Assembly: GCF_000023025.1 (NCBI RefSeq)
Contig: NC_012997.1
Location: 604,764 to 668,763, forward strand
Direction of reading: 5' to 3'
Source: Teredinibacter turnerae T7901
GTDB lineage: Bacteria > Pseudomonadota > Gammaproteobacteria > Pseudomonadales > Cellvibrionaceae
DNA length: 64,000 bases
A model generated the notes under the pieces. That model was not told the origin of the DNA. It saw nothing but the letters and a program-made list of their open reading frames with translations, and searched no databases. This document shows positions 27,732 to 36,466 of the stretch, in pieces; positions within the stretch are counted from its first letter, which is position 1, and each line of letters begins with the position of its first letter. The translations under genes and the position numbers were made by a program.

Positions 27732-28229
27732 ATGTTCCGACTGCGCCTATATTTATGTTTATTAAGCTTGGTAAGTCAGCTAATGCTGACTGGATGCGGT
27801 GGTGGTTCTGACGGCGGCAATAGCAAGAATCCCGGCACCGGTGGGGGCAACGGCGGAACACCGCCATCAAATAATGCGCGGTTTGAATTTACCTGCGACC
27901 TGGGTGGAATTGATGCAACGCTGGTGATGAATGTCGAGGCAGTGAGCGATTCCGGGGTCGTCTTTGGTGCTGGCCCAAATCCTGAGATATCCGGCGTGGT
28001 GAGCACGGGGAGCGTTACCTACTACACGAGTGGTACCGTCACGTCCCCTGCCGCTGCGTATATTTTCACCGGCGAGAACAATTTTGCGGATTTTACCGAC
28101 CTCAGCAATTCGAGCCGATTTCGTGTGCAGTGGATGGCGGACGGTGAAAACCTGATCATGTTAGTCAACCCGTTCGGCCCTGGCCCCAGTAACCATAATT
28201 GCACATTGGATTCTGCCGGCTACGTTTAG
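27732..28229 (+). CDS. Small lipoprotein of unknown function
   Basis: 165 residues. AAGGAG lies seven bases before the ATG. The lipobox LMLTGC puts the lipidated Cys at about 22, followed by a Gly/Ser/Asn-rich linker. The mature domain (about 55-165) is beta-rich with two Cys (FTCDLGG and NHNCTLD) that could form a disulfide. I do not recognise the family. It follows the GGDEF-EAL gene by 173 bases in the same direction but may have its own promoter. Confidence 0.7.
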   Translation: MFRLRLYLCLLSLVSQLMLTGCGGGSDGGNSKNPGTGGGNGGTPPSNNARFEFTCDLGGIDATLVMNVEAVSDSGVVFGAGPNPEISGVVSTGSVTYYTSGTVTSPAAAYIFTGENNFADFTDLSNSSRFRVQWMADGENLIMLVNPFGPGPSNHNCTLDSAGYV

Positions 28230-28234
28230 CCGGC
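28215..28234 (+). terminator. Hairpin spanning the lipoprotein stop codon
   Basis: GCCGGCTA and TAGCCGGC form a perfect eight-base stem with a CGTT loop; the TAG stop is inside the second arm. No U-tract follows. It may end or stabilise the lipoprotein transcript. Confidence 0.4.
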
Positions 28235-28246
28235 CGACCCAAAGCG

Positions 28247-28450
28247 CTAAAGCGCAGGCTCGGGGTTACGTGTGAGGTTATCGTCTTCGTCGACAGTCAC
28301 AACCCGGGCGATCGCCTGATAAGGGTAGCCTGCATTAAAGGCGATTCCGCCAACGGGCTTCCAGCCTTTATTCAAAAATTCGGTGATGCGATCTTCCAGT
28401 TGGGGCAGGCCGCTTGGGCCACTGATAATTTTGTATTCCGCTCGCTTCAT
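28247..28450 (-). CDS. DUF1737-domain small protein
   Basis: 67 residues. EYKIISGPSGLPQLEDRITE followed by FLNKGWKPVGGIAFN is the DUF1737 pattern, a small domain found mainly in proteobacteria and of unknown role. It is convergent with the lipoprotein gene (18-base gap). The acidic tail (VDEDDNL) is not part of the core. Confidence 0.75.
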   Translation of the reverse strand: MKRAEYKIISGPSGLPQLEDRITEFLNKGWKPVGGIAFNAGYPYQAIARVVTVDEDDNLTRNPEPAL

Positions 28451-28596
28451 TGTTTATCACTTTATTGGGGGGAGATAAGGCATTGCCAATATTGTTGTTT
28501 GCCTGCTTCGGGATTATAACGACAAGAGCCCATAAACTTGGTTGTTGTCGGCGCCACTTATTGCGCGTTGATTATTGCGGGCGCAATCTTACCCCA

Positions 28597-28618
28597 AACG
28601 GTTCAGGTTGGAACCGTT
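28597..28618. repeat. Inverted repeat downstream of the HD-GYP gene
   Basis: AACGGTTC and GAACCGTT form a perfect eight-base inverted repeat with a six-base spacer, 55 bases after the HD-GYP stop. It could be a hairpin at the 3' end of that minus-strand transcript or a protein site for the DUF1737 promoter. No U-tract is present. Confidence 0.4.
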
Positions 28619-28672
28619 GCAATCGTCTGGAAGCGGATTTTTTGCTCTCTGGGTGGAAGAAACCCGAGATAA

Positions 28673-29959
28673 TCAGCGGCAGGCGCGTGTGCGATCGGAA
28701 CGGCGATCAAACAACCAGCTGTGGGTTTCTTCAAGAATTCCACGCGGAACGACGCTCGAAGGTACGCCACGGCGAATAGCCATTGTCTGGTCTTCGTCCC
28801 GCCCACTCGCGTAAGAAAGGTCCAGGAGTCGGTAATTTTTAAGAATGTCGCCCTGCGCGCTCAGCACCGGAATCACGCTGGCCCGCAAGCGTTTTTTACT
28901 GTCTTGCGACACAATCACGCCCAACTCTCCCGAGCTAAGTTCCACCACGGTCCCGGTAGGGTAAATACCAATGGCCTTAATAAACTCTTCTACCAGGCTG
29001 GCATCGAACTGCTGGTTCTTTGCTTTGTTAAGGTAAACAACCGCATTCGCCGGGGAAATTGCGCGGGTACAGTGGTAGGGGTTGATCAACAACTCGTAGG
29101 TTTCCACCAGGCCGCAAATTTGTGCAAGAAAGGGGATCTCCGAACCGGTCACTTGGTTAGGGTAGCCGCTGCCGTCGATGCGCTCGCAGTAGTGGGCAAT
29201 GGTATCGGTAATGTCGTCACTGTAAAAACGCAGTTGCTCTAGTTGGTAGAGGGTTTCCTGCAAGTGTTGCCGGTATTCGAGCGAGGGTTTTGTGGGGCTG
29301 TAGCCGGCCAGTGCCTTATCAGACACACTGCTTTTGCCGATGCCTGTCATCAGCAGAGCCGTGCACATATGGTTTAACGAAAATCGATTGAGGCCGAGCT
29401 GTCGCCCTACAATAGTACCCCACACCGCCAGCCGGATAGTGTGCATGTAGATAGGTCGGCGCGAGGCGCGCACGCGACACAACCAGGCGAGCGCATCCGG
29501 GTTGCGGATAACACTCTCGACAACCTCAGAACTGCTGTCGACCAACTGCTCAATGTTCGCCCGCTTGCAGCGTAGCGTATGTTCACAAATCAGATAAATC
29601 TGGCGCTCCATGGTGCTCAGCAAGCTGTGAGACAGGTGCACTTCTTCCCGTACCGTTGCGCGGACCGGGTATTTTTCCACACAGTGCCTGCGTTGCCAGG
29701 CGGGCTTGGTGTTGCATGAGGTTGCTCTGTTTTGTGCTTTGCCCATTGGGCTGTCGATACGCGCCGGTTTGCATGACCGTGTTTCGTCCACAATCACGAA
29801 ATTACAGTAGGCAGCAATTTGTTCGATGTCGCTTTCTGAGCGAATAAGAATACCCTGCAGCGGAAAATGCGTTCGCTCCCAGGGAACATCCAGGCGCGAT
29901 ACAAACATGCCGTGCTTAAGCTGTGAGACGTGTACTTCCTTTTGTTCGAGAGAGAGCAT
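28673..29959 (-). CDS. Degenerate HD-GYP protein with DUF3391 N-terminal domain
   Basis: About 428 residues from ATG 29959 (a GTG at 29968 is the alternative). The N-terminal domain (VHVSQLKHGMFVSRLDVPW) is the DUF3391 module that commonly precedes HD-GYP phosphodiesterases. The HD-GYP domain (about 150-385) keeps the fold and the DGSGYP motif but has lost the metal ligands: the HD pair reads TG in ALLMTGIGK, and the paired His before ERxDGSGYP read YC in HYCERIDGSGYP. Such changes should abolish hydrolysis of cyclic-di-GMP, so the protein may be a binding or scaffold protein. Its N-terminus faces a long intergenic region with a plus-strand terminator. Confidence 0.85.
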   Translation of the reverse strand: MLSLEQKEVHVSQLKHGMFVSRLDVPWERTHFPLQGILIRSESDIEQIAAYCNFVIVDETRSCKPARIDSPMGKAQNRATSCNTKPAWQRRHCVEKYPVRATVREEVHLSHSLLSTMERQIYLICEHTLRCKRANIEQLVDSSSEVVESVIRNPDALAWLCRVRASRRPIYMHTIRLAVWGTIVGRQLGLNRFSLNHMCTALLMTGIGKSSVSDKALAGYSPTKPSLEYRQHLQETLYQLEQLRFYSDDITDTIAHYCERIDGSGYPNQVTGSEIPFLAQICGLVETYELLINPYHCTRAISPANAVVYLNKAKNQQFDASLVEEFIKAIGIYPTGTVVELSSGELGVIVSQDSKKRLRASVIPVLSAQGDILKNYRLLDLSYASGRDEDQTMAIRRGVPSSVVPRGILEETHSWLFDRRSDRTRACR

Positions 29960-30457
29960 GTTGGCCACCCGTCGATTGTCGGTTCAGGTATGTTGTTAAA
30001 CCGGTACAGACAGTCACAGAGGACGCTGATGAAACGTGGCGGTGGCGTATCTCTGGCGATCCCGCTGTCGTAGACCTTGAGTCCTTAGACCGGTAATTTT
30101 GCGTGCTGGGCTTTCGCGTCAGCGTGCCTTTTTATCAGAGTGTTGCTCGTGTCGCGGCAACAATGGCCGTTAAAAGTACCATAATTTTTACAATTGTATA
30201 GCGCGGAAAACATACTGAATGTACGTAAATTAACCGTTTTAAATTAAGCGCTTAGTCTCGAGGCCGGATTAAAACTTTCGTAAAAACATTGGCTTATGGA
30301 TGATTTGCCATGATGAATATATTTAACATTGCGTCACCAGGTTATAACGGCGGGGTTTTAAGAGTTAACTTGTCCAAGACGAAGCCAACAAATTGATCAA
30401 CATAAGCTTATTTGTTGATTAACGTGTCAAATTGCGGTGATGATTTTGGCGTCAGAT
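29960..30457. other. 490-base intergenic region
   Basis: No protein gene is supported here. It holds the promoter side of the HD-GYP gene, an orphan plus-strand terminator (30101-30135), a TAAGCGCTTA palindrome (30245-30254) and an imperfect palindrome at 30396-30419 (ATCAACA with TGTTGAT) 40 bases past the end of the nitrilase gene. The right half is A/T-rich. Confidence 0.6.
30101..30135 (+). terminator. Orphan plus-strand terminator, possible small-RNA 3' end
   Basis: GCGTGCTG (30101-30108) pairs with CAGCGTGC (30120-30127) over eight bases including two G-U pairs, with an 11-base loop, followed by C and five Ts (30129-30133) then AT. No plus-strand gene lies upstream within 1.5 kb, because the HD-GYP gene runs the other way. 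A short non-coding RNA starting between about 29970 and 30020 would explain it. No known RNA family was recognised. Confidence 0.45.
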
Positions 30458-31330
30458 TTATCCACCGCCGCTTTTTAATTGCAAATGCCAGTCACTGAAA
30501 CCCCGCACATCGCCATGTTGCCGCAAGCGAAGAATGTCTTCGAGGTTAACCGTGGAGTAGAGCCATTGCGGTTTGTCCATTTCCCCGAGTGCTAATACGC
30601 CGTCGTTGCTGAGGGTGGAATCCGGCGGGGCGAATATCCCCGCTGCGCCGCAATTTACGTCCAGTGCGGTGGTCCACTCGGCGGTGCCAACCGTGGGAGA
30701 CTGTACCACCACGCACTGGTTTTCCAGTGCGCGCGCCATCGCACCCAGTCGTACTCGCCAGTAACCTGCGACTGAGTCTGTGCATGAAGGGCAAAGAATT
30801 AATGTCGCGCCGGCTTCGCATAAGGCCCTGACTTGGAGCGGAAACTCCACATCGTAACAAATGGCCACGCCAATCAGCCCAAATGGAGTGATGAACAGGG
30901 TGTAGGCTTCACCTGCGGTGAGCTGCCACTCTTGCTTGTCGAATGGGGTGAGCACCCGTTTGCGCTGTGCGCCAACAAAACCTTGCGGGCCGTACATAGT
31001 GGCGACGTTGCGCAGCGAACCATCGGCGGCCGCGACAGGCAGGCTGGGGGCGAGAATATAGACCCCGTAGCGGCGAGCGAGGTCAGCCATATGCGCGTCG
31101 ATTGCTGGTACCAGGGTTTGCAGCTCGAACGTGGCCTGGAGCAGGTTTTTATTGATGTCGCGGCCGAACACCGCCATCGCCTCCGCGCCGGCGTATTCTG
31201 GAAACACCAGAAGGTCTGCGCGCGCTGCGGCCTCTGCCACCCACTGGCTGATTTTGTCCAAGTACGCTTGCAGCGTCGAGGGTTCGTCGATGGGATATTG
31301 CGCCGCGGCAATTCTTACAAGGTGTGACAT
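30458..31330 (-). CDS. Carbon-nitrogen hydrolase (nitrilase superfamily)
   Basis: 290 residues. The Glu-Lys-Cys site is visible: Glu in DLLVFPEYAGAEAM (near 42), a Lys in RKRVLTPFDKQEW, and the nucleophile Cys in GVAICYDVEFPLQVRAL (near 158). These cytoplasmic enzymes hydrolyse amides or carbamoyl compounds. The substrate is not known. The start codon touches the stop of the GNAT gene upstream with no gap. In several bacteria, for example Bacillus YhcX-type proteins, a GNAT and a nitrilase domain are fused in one chain, so this pair looks like the split form and should act on the same metabolite. Confidence 0.9.
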   Translation of the reverse strand: MSHLVRIAAAQYPIDEPSTLQAYLDKISQWVAEAAARADLLVFPEYAGAEAMAVFGRDINKNLLQATFELQTLVPAIDAHMADLARRYGVYILAPSLPVAAADGSLRNVATMYGPQGFVGAQRKRVLTPFDKQEWQLTAGEAYTLFITPFGLIGVAICYDVEFPLQVRALCEAGATLILCPSCTDSVAGYWRVRLGAMARALENQCVVVQSPTVGTAEWTTALDVNCGAAGIFAPPDSTLSNDGVLALGEMDKPQWLYSTVNLEDILRLRQHGDVRGFSDWHLQLKSGGG

Positions 31331-31930
31331 TTACAGCTTCCGTAGCCAATAGGCCATTGGGTGGGATATCTCTGGGCCATCGCGTGTTTCCGGCCACGCG
31401 AAACTGGTCGAGATGTCGTTCAATTTACGGTAACCGCGCTTGTGCCAGAACACGGTGTGATCACGATAACTCGCAGGTTTTTTGGGGTGGTCTGCGGGTC
31501 GCTCAATCGCGCAAAAGCAGGCAAGTTTATAACCTTTGTTGCGCGCGTGTTGCTCTCTTTGATCAAAAAAAGAGTGGCCTATGCCATTGCCTCGAGAGTG
31601 TTCCAGCAATACGGATTCGCCAAAATAGTTCATTTGTGTAAGATCGTATCCGGCACGGACCAGCGGTTGCGAAAAATCCGTGTGGTGACCATTTAACGAT
31701 GACGCCGTCGAGCAACCGACAAGTTCACCGCGCTGATCGCGCGCGGTTACAATGATTGCGTCTTGCGCGGTGCAGAATGTTTTTAAATAGCTGGATTCGT
31801 AATTCTGATTGCCTGCGTAAAGATAGGGGTATTCAGAAAATACTGTCAGCCGCAACCGCGCAAGGTCTTCGACCAGGTGTCGCAGCGCAGGCCCGTAGAC
31901 CCGTTCGATCCGGAAGTGTGTGTCAGCCAT
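31331..31930 (-). CDS. GNAT-family N-acetyltransferase paired with the nitrilase
   Basis: 199 residues. The N-terminus (LVEDLARLRLTVFSEYPYLY) and the acetyl-CoA loop EHSRGNGIGHSFFDQREQHA fit a GNAT. The C-terminal region HPKKPASYRDHTVFWHKRGY is characteristic of GNATs linked with nitrilase partners. It is read directly into the nitrilase gene, with stop and ATG adjoining. The acceptor is unknown. Confidence 0.85.
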   Translation of the reverse strand: MADTHFRIERVYGPALRHLVEDLARLRLTVFSEYPYLYAGNQNYESSYLKTFCTAQDAIIVTARDQRGELVGCSTASSLNGHHTDFSQPLVRAGYDLTQMNYFGESVLLEHSRGNGIGHSFFDQREQHARNKGYKLACFCAIERPADHPKKPASYRDHTVFWHKRGYRKLNDISTSFAWPETRDGPEISHPMAYWLRKL

Positions 31931-31999
31931 TCAGTTGTCCAGAGTTATACGTACACAGACCACGCGTGTTGCTGCGCAGTTAAAATCGAGGTTGGTAAT

Positions 32000-34693
32000 T
32001 TATTTTGCAGGGGGGCGTAGGGGGCGGTTGCCTATCACGATTGTTTTATCCTCCCGTGACAATTGCAAACTGAAGCCCAGTTTTTTGGCGAGTTCTTGCA
32101 TGGGGACATTATCGGCCAAAATTTCTCCCTGCATTCGCGTCAGTCCTCTATGACCTGCGTAGTCGATAAGTGCTTGCATAAGTTTGGTCGCGATTCCTTT
32201 ACCCTGCCAATTATCGGCAACAGACACCGCAAATTCGCAGCTTTGCCCGTCAATATTTATTGCGTAGCGGGCCGAACCAATTTCTTCTTCCTCTTCATTA
32301 TTGTTGATCACTGCCACAAAAGCCATTTCGCGGTCGTAATCAATTTGTGTCATTTTTGCCAGCATTTCTGGTGGCAGCTTTCGAAACGTGTTCATAAAAC
32401 GAAAATGTTTGCTGTTTTCAGAAAGCCCTTCGATAAATGCGCGTTCGAGTTCGGCGTCCTCAGGACGCACTGGACGAATCGTACAAGGCACGCAGCCGGC
32501 GACCGTCACTTTTTGTACGGCGTGGCTGGGGTAGGGATGAATCGCGGTGTGGGAGTAGGGTAGCCCCGGTGGTTTGGGGCGCAGGCGAATACGTGCGTCT
32601 ACAGCGGTTACGCCGTTGCTGTCCGCTAGTAGCGGGTTAATTTCAAGCTCAAGCACTTCCGGTAACTCACAAGCAATATCGGAAATACTCATCAAACAGT
32701 TTTCCAGTGCCGCCAGTGCAATTACAGGTTGCTGACCCTCTTTTGAGAGCATGTCGCCGAGCTCGGATTCCTGGATAAGGTTGGCAGCCAGTAATCGGTT
32801 GAGTGGAGGCAAGGAGACTACCCGGGTACGCTTCGCGGCAACCCCGCCCGGGCCGAGGGAAATAAAAGGGCCGAACACCGGATCCTGTTCGATAGCCAGA
32901 CGCAACTCACTGGCGGCTGGCGAGAGAATCATGGGTTCGATCACTATGCCCGGGTTTTCCACGGCAAATGGTAGATTCTCCAGAATTCGACGCAAACCTG
33001 CGTAGGTGTTTTTTACCGCCGGCAAGGTGCGGATATTAAGTTGCACGCCGCCATGAGAACTTTTGTTGCTGAGGTTACTGCCGTGAATTTTCATCGCTAC
33101 CGGCAAACCAATTTCAGTGGCGGCTTCCATGGCTTCCTGGGCGCTGTGAACAAGAATGGTTGGCGCGATGGGAATCCCAAACGCGGCCAGAATTGTTTTT
33201 GATTCGGTTTCTGATAATTGAAATTGTTCGCTGCGCAGCGCGGTGTCGATCACGGTATGCGCGTCTTCAATCGTTGCTGTAATGGTTTGGCTTAGTGGCG
33301 GCGGAGTCTGGAGCAACAATTTCTGGTTGCGGAAAAACGTCGCCAGGTAAGCGAACGCCTGCACTGCCGTTTCTGGGAGTCTGAAAATTGGGATACCGGC
33401 AGAGGCAAATAAGCGGCGTGCGGGCAGTACGCGATTCTCGCCCATCCAGCACGCAATAACCGGTTTCGATGTTTTTTTAATGATGTCGATCAGGCGCTGG
33501 GCAATAGCGACAGGGTCGGTGGTTGCCTGGGGCGTCAACATGACCATCACCCCGTGGCATTCTGTATCGGCCAGCATAATTTCCAGCGCTGCAGCATAAC
33601 GGTCTGCATCCGCGTCGCCAAGAATGTCGACCGGGTTGCTGTGTGACCAATAGTGCGGCAGCAATTTGTCCAGTTTTTTGTGCGCCTCCTCCCCGAGTGG
33701 CGCCAGTGGAATGTGAAGGTCGCTGGCACGGTCGCACGCCATTGCCGCGGGCCCGCCGCCGTTGGTGATAATTGCCAGCTTGTCGCCACGCAGTCGCGTG
33801 CCGCGCGCAAGAATATTGGCGGCTGCCAACAGATCGCCCAGGTGCATACCGCGCACGACACCGGCACGTTTAAGCGCCGCGGCAAATACGTCGTCGTCGC
33901 CAACACGGGCACTGTTGTGGGACTGTGTGACTTCAATCGCAGCTTTGTGGCGTCCCGCCTTTATCACAATAACGGGCTTTACTCGGGCGACCGCTCGCAG
34001 CCCACACATAAAGGAGCGGGCATCGCGTATACCTTCAACGTAAAGCAAAATACTGCGGGTTTTGCCGTCACTTACCAGAAAGTCGAGAATATCGCCAAAG
34101 TCCAGGTCGGCGCAGGCTCCGATAGAGACTACACTCGAAAAACCAATATCCTGCACCGCTGCCCAATCCATGACGGCAGTGCATACGGCGCCGCTCTGGG
34201 AAACCAGTGCAAGGTTGCCCGATGCGACCTCACCAGGGCCGAAGGTCGCATTAATGTTGGTGCTCGGATGAGCGATTCCCAGGCTGTTCGGGCCGATAAA
34301 CCGAATGCCATATTTGCGCGCGATTTCCACCAATGCCTGCTCCGAGACCTTACCCGGCTCGTCTGGCTGCGCAAAACCGCCGGCAAAAATCACCGCAGCT
34401 TTTACTTTGTGTTTGCCGCACTGCTTGAGAATGTCTTTGACCGTGTGCGCAGGTGTCGTAATGATGGCCAGCTCGATATGATCGTCTATGTCATCCAAAG
34501 AGCGGTAGCAGGTGTGATTATCAACGGAGGTGTATTTCGGGTTGATCGCGTAAAGCTGGTTGCAGAATCCTGCTGCAATAAGATTGCGGAACACCACCGA
34601 TCCTGTGGCATTCGGTCGCTGACTTGCGCCAAAAACCGCGATGGATTGGGGGGCAAACAAGTCGGATAAATAATGTTCAATAAAATCTGACAT
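32000..34693 (-). CDS. ADP-forming acyl-CoA synthetase fused to GNAT (Pat-like)
   Basis: 897 residues. Order: CoA-binding Rossmann domain (about 10-130, APQSIAVFGASQRPNATGS), succinyl-CoA-ligase-like domain (about 150-300), second CoA-ligase domain (to about 460), ATP-grasp domain (about 485-700, ending with LEINPLLADSNGVTAVDAR) and a C-terminal GNAT (about 735-890, NWQGKGIATKLMQALIDYA). This is the architecture of protein lysine acetyltransferase Pat/PatZ, which silences acetyl-CoA synthetase and other enzymes. The synthetase part of enterobacterial PatZ is dead because its active-site His is replaced. Here the matching position near residue 260 still reads His (TQSHNSARVG), so synthetase activity cannot be ruled out. 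It precedes the GNAT and nitrilase genes by 69 bases. Confidence 0.92.
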   Translation of the reverse strand: MSDFIEHYLSDLFAPQSIAVFGASQRPNATGSVVFRNLIAAGFCNQLYAINPKYTSVDNHTCYRSLDDIDDHIELAIITTPAHTVKDILKQCGKHKVKAAVIFAGGFAQPDEPGKVSEQALVEIARKYGIRFIGPNSLGIAHPSTNINATFGPGEVASGNLALVSQSGAVCTAVMDWAAVQDIGFSSVVSIGACADLDFGDILDFLVSDGKTRSILLYVEGIRDARSFMCGLRAVARVKPVIVIKAGRHKAAIEVTQSHNSARVGDDDVFAAALKRAGVVRGMHLGDLLAAANILARGTRLRGDKLAIITNGGGPAAMACDRASDLHIPLAPLGEEAHKKLDKLLPHYWSHSNPVDILGDADADRYAAALEIMLADTECHGVMVMLTPQATTDPVAIAQRLIDIIKKTSKPVIACWMGENRVLPARRLFASAGIPIFRLPETAVQAFAYLATFFRNQKLLLQTPPPLSQTITATIEDAHTVIDTALRSEQFQLSETESKTILAAFGIPIAPTILVHSAQEAMEAATEIGLPVAMKIHGSNLSNKSSHGGVQLNIRTLPAVKNTYAGLRRILENLPFAVENPGIVIEPMILSPAASELRLAIEQDPVFGPFISLGPGGVAAKRTRVVSLPPLNRLLAANLIQESELGDMLSKEGQQPVIALAALENCLMSISDIACELPEVLELEINPLLADSNGVTAVDARIRLRPKPPGLPYSHTAIHPYPSHAVQKVTVAGCVPCTIRPVRPEDAELERAFIEGLSENSKHFRFMNTFRKLPPEMLAKMTQIDYDREMAFVAVINNNEEEEEIGSARYAINIDGQSCEFAVSVADNWQGKGIATKLMQALIDYAGHRGLTRMQGEILADNVPMQELAKKLGFSLQLSREDKTIVIGNRPLRPPAK

Positions 34694-34837
34694 AAGGTAA
34701 TGCTGATAATCTTACCCTACTTTAGCAGCCTGTTGAAAAACTCGCCGTGTGGTTATCGCAATGGGGAAAATTTATCAGGCGAAGGCGTGTGGGTGCAAAC
34801 CTGCGCGATTTCACGGCGCAGGTGGACCTGTGTTGTT

Positions 34838-35341
34838 CTAGCGGCTCCGTGCCTGCCGGTGCCAGGCCAGCACCAGAAAGTAGAGGATCGCCCCCACTGC
34901 CCCTGCCGCTACGCAGAGCCAGTGCAGGTCGTTAACATTTAGCATGTGTAACAAGGGGTTATCTGTAGTGAAAGGCGCGAACGGCAGCAAGTCACCATGC
35001 ATGATTGCGTCGAGAACAACATGGCTGTAGCAGCCGATCAGGGCGCTTATAGTCGCCGTGGGCCAGCTTACCAATAAACCTACCTTAATGTGGTTGGGCC
35101 ACCGATTTAACAGGTTATCTATTGCGTATTTGCCACTCACGGCGCTAAAAATTGCCAACAAAGTTGCGCCGAGCAGTGTATGAGTGAACCCGTGCAGATG
35201 GCCCTTGCCGGTGAGCAGTACCAACAACGGCTGAATATCCATGACGATTTGCGCCCAGGCAAATATCACGAGGCTGAAGCTGCCTTGCAGCAGACTTTTG
35301 AAAAGCAGGCCGGGGCCGAGATGGAATGGGGTGAACGGCAT
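34838..35341 (-). CDS. Membrane-bound metal-dependent hydrolase, YdjM/LexA-linked type
   Basis: 167 residues with four or five helices. PFTPFHLGPGLLFKSLLQG at the start, HLHGFTHTLLGATLLA in the middle, and a SHVVLDAIMHGDLLPFAPF motif give the His/Asp pattern of YdjM-like inner-membrane hydrolases (PF04307). Function is not established in this family. It is separated from the ada gene upstream by 70 bases on the same strand. Confidence 0.75.
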   Translation of the reverse strand: MPFTPFHLGPGLLFKSLLQGSFSLVIFAWAQIVMDIQPLLVLLTGKGHLHGFTHTLLGATLLAIFSAVSGKYAIDNLLNRWPNHIKVGLLVSWPTATISALIGCYSHVVLDAIMHGDLLPFAPFTTDNPLLHMLNVNDLHWLCVAAGAVGAILYFLVLAWHRQARSR

Positions 35342-35410
35342 GTTAGCTCAGATAGCGATTTATTCTTAGCTCCAAGTTTACATGATGTTGTTGCTTGTTG
35401 GCCGGTGATG

Positions 35411-36466
35411 TTAACTGCAAAATTTATTTTCGTGCTCGAGCAGCCAGCGCTTGCGTTCTAATCCGCCGCCGTAGCCAACCAGCTTGCCGTCTGCGCCAAT
35501 CACCCGGTGACAGGGAATAATTATCGCAACACGATTGTGGCCATTTGCACGCGCTACCGCGCGCACGGCTGAAGGCACAGCAATGCGACAGGCTTGCTGC
35601 TGATAGCTGGCGGTGCTGCCATAAGGAATATCTATTAAGCCGCGCCAGACTTTCTGCTGAAATTCGGTACCCGGAGTATCCAGCGGTACACTAAATTGCG
35701 TGCGCTCGCCAACGAAGTACTGTGCTATTTCTTGTTCGGCTTGATGAATGTGCGCGTTGGTGCCGGCAATAATAGGGGCCTTGCATAAACGTTGCAGATC
35801 CTTAAATTCTGTTTCCAGCATCCGACGATCGACAAACTCCAGCAAACAAATACCGCGCGAGCTCGCGGCAACAAACATTGGTCCAATTGGGGTGGTAATA
35901 CGGTGCAACAGGATCGGACTAGCATTCACTCGCGATGCTGGCGAGTGCCCGATCAACTTTTTATACGTATAGCCGAAACCGCTTAGCGATTCGTAACCGC
36001 TGTCCATTGCACTCGCGGTCACACTCTGTCCCAGCTTGAGTTCTTCTACCGCCATGTTTATTCGGTACATGCGTTGGAATTGTTGATAGGTCATACCATA
36101 GTGTGCTTTAAACCAGCGGCGAATTTTTTCCGGGCTCAAGCCGCGCGCGCGGAGCTGGGTATCAGACACTTTTTGTTTTGGTTGCGCCAGTACCCAGCGC
36201 ATGGCGGTGGCGACATCGGGAGGAGCCTGGTGCGCATTTTCCGTGGGCCTGCACACTTTGCAGGGACGGAACCTGTCTCTAAGCACTTCGTCCAGATCGG
36301 TGTAAAAAACCACATTTTCCTGTTTAGGCTTACGGGCGCGACAGGTGGCTATGCAGAAGATCGAGGTGGTTTTAACGCCAACGTAGAAGCTGCCGAGAAA
36401 ATCCGGGTCGCGAGCGACAAGTGCGCGGTAGTAGCGGTCGATGGTTGCAGCATCTCGGATGGGCAT
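35411..36466 (-). CDS. ada: Bifunctional Ada: AraC regulator and O6-methylguanine-DNA methyltransferase
   Basis: About 351 residues from ATG 36466; the longer frame begins at TTG and adds an unlike leader. The N-terminal zinc domain has the four-Cys set FCIATCRARKP and RPCKVCRP, the first Cys being the phosphotriester acceptor. An AraC-type HTH region (about 85-180) has RRWFKAHYGMTYQQFQRMYR. The C-terminal methyltransferase domain has PCHRVIGADGKLVGYGGGLE with its acceptor Cys. The protein repairs alkylated DNA and, once methylated, activates repair genes. No alkB or alkA gene is in the window and no clear Ada box is seen in front. Confidence 0.95.
   Translation of the reverse strand: MPIRDAATIDRYYRALVARDPDFLGSFYVGVKTTSIFCIATCRARKPKQENVVFYTDLDEVLRDRFRPCKVCRPTENAHQAPPDVATAMRWVLAQPKQKVSDTQLRARGLSPEKIRRWFKAHYGMTYQQFQRMYRINMAVEELKLGQSVTASAMDSGYESLSGFGYTYKKLIGHSPASRVNASPILLHRITTPIGPMFVAASSRGICLLEFVDRRMLETEFKDLQRLCKAPIIAGTNAHIHQAEQEIAQYFVGERTQFSVPLDTPGTEFQQKVWRGLIDIPYGSTASYQQQACRIAVPSAVRAVARANGHNRVAIIIPCHRVIGADGKLVGYGGGLERKRWLLEHENKFCS

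Noticed and set aside
30001-30100. Possible cyclic-di-GMP or other riboswitch near the HD-GYP gene
   Set aside because: I compared the stretch with recalled GEMM and other riboswitch core motifs and found no match. A small RNA is only suggested by the terminator.
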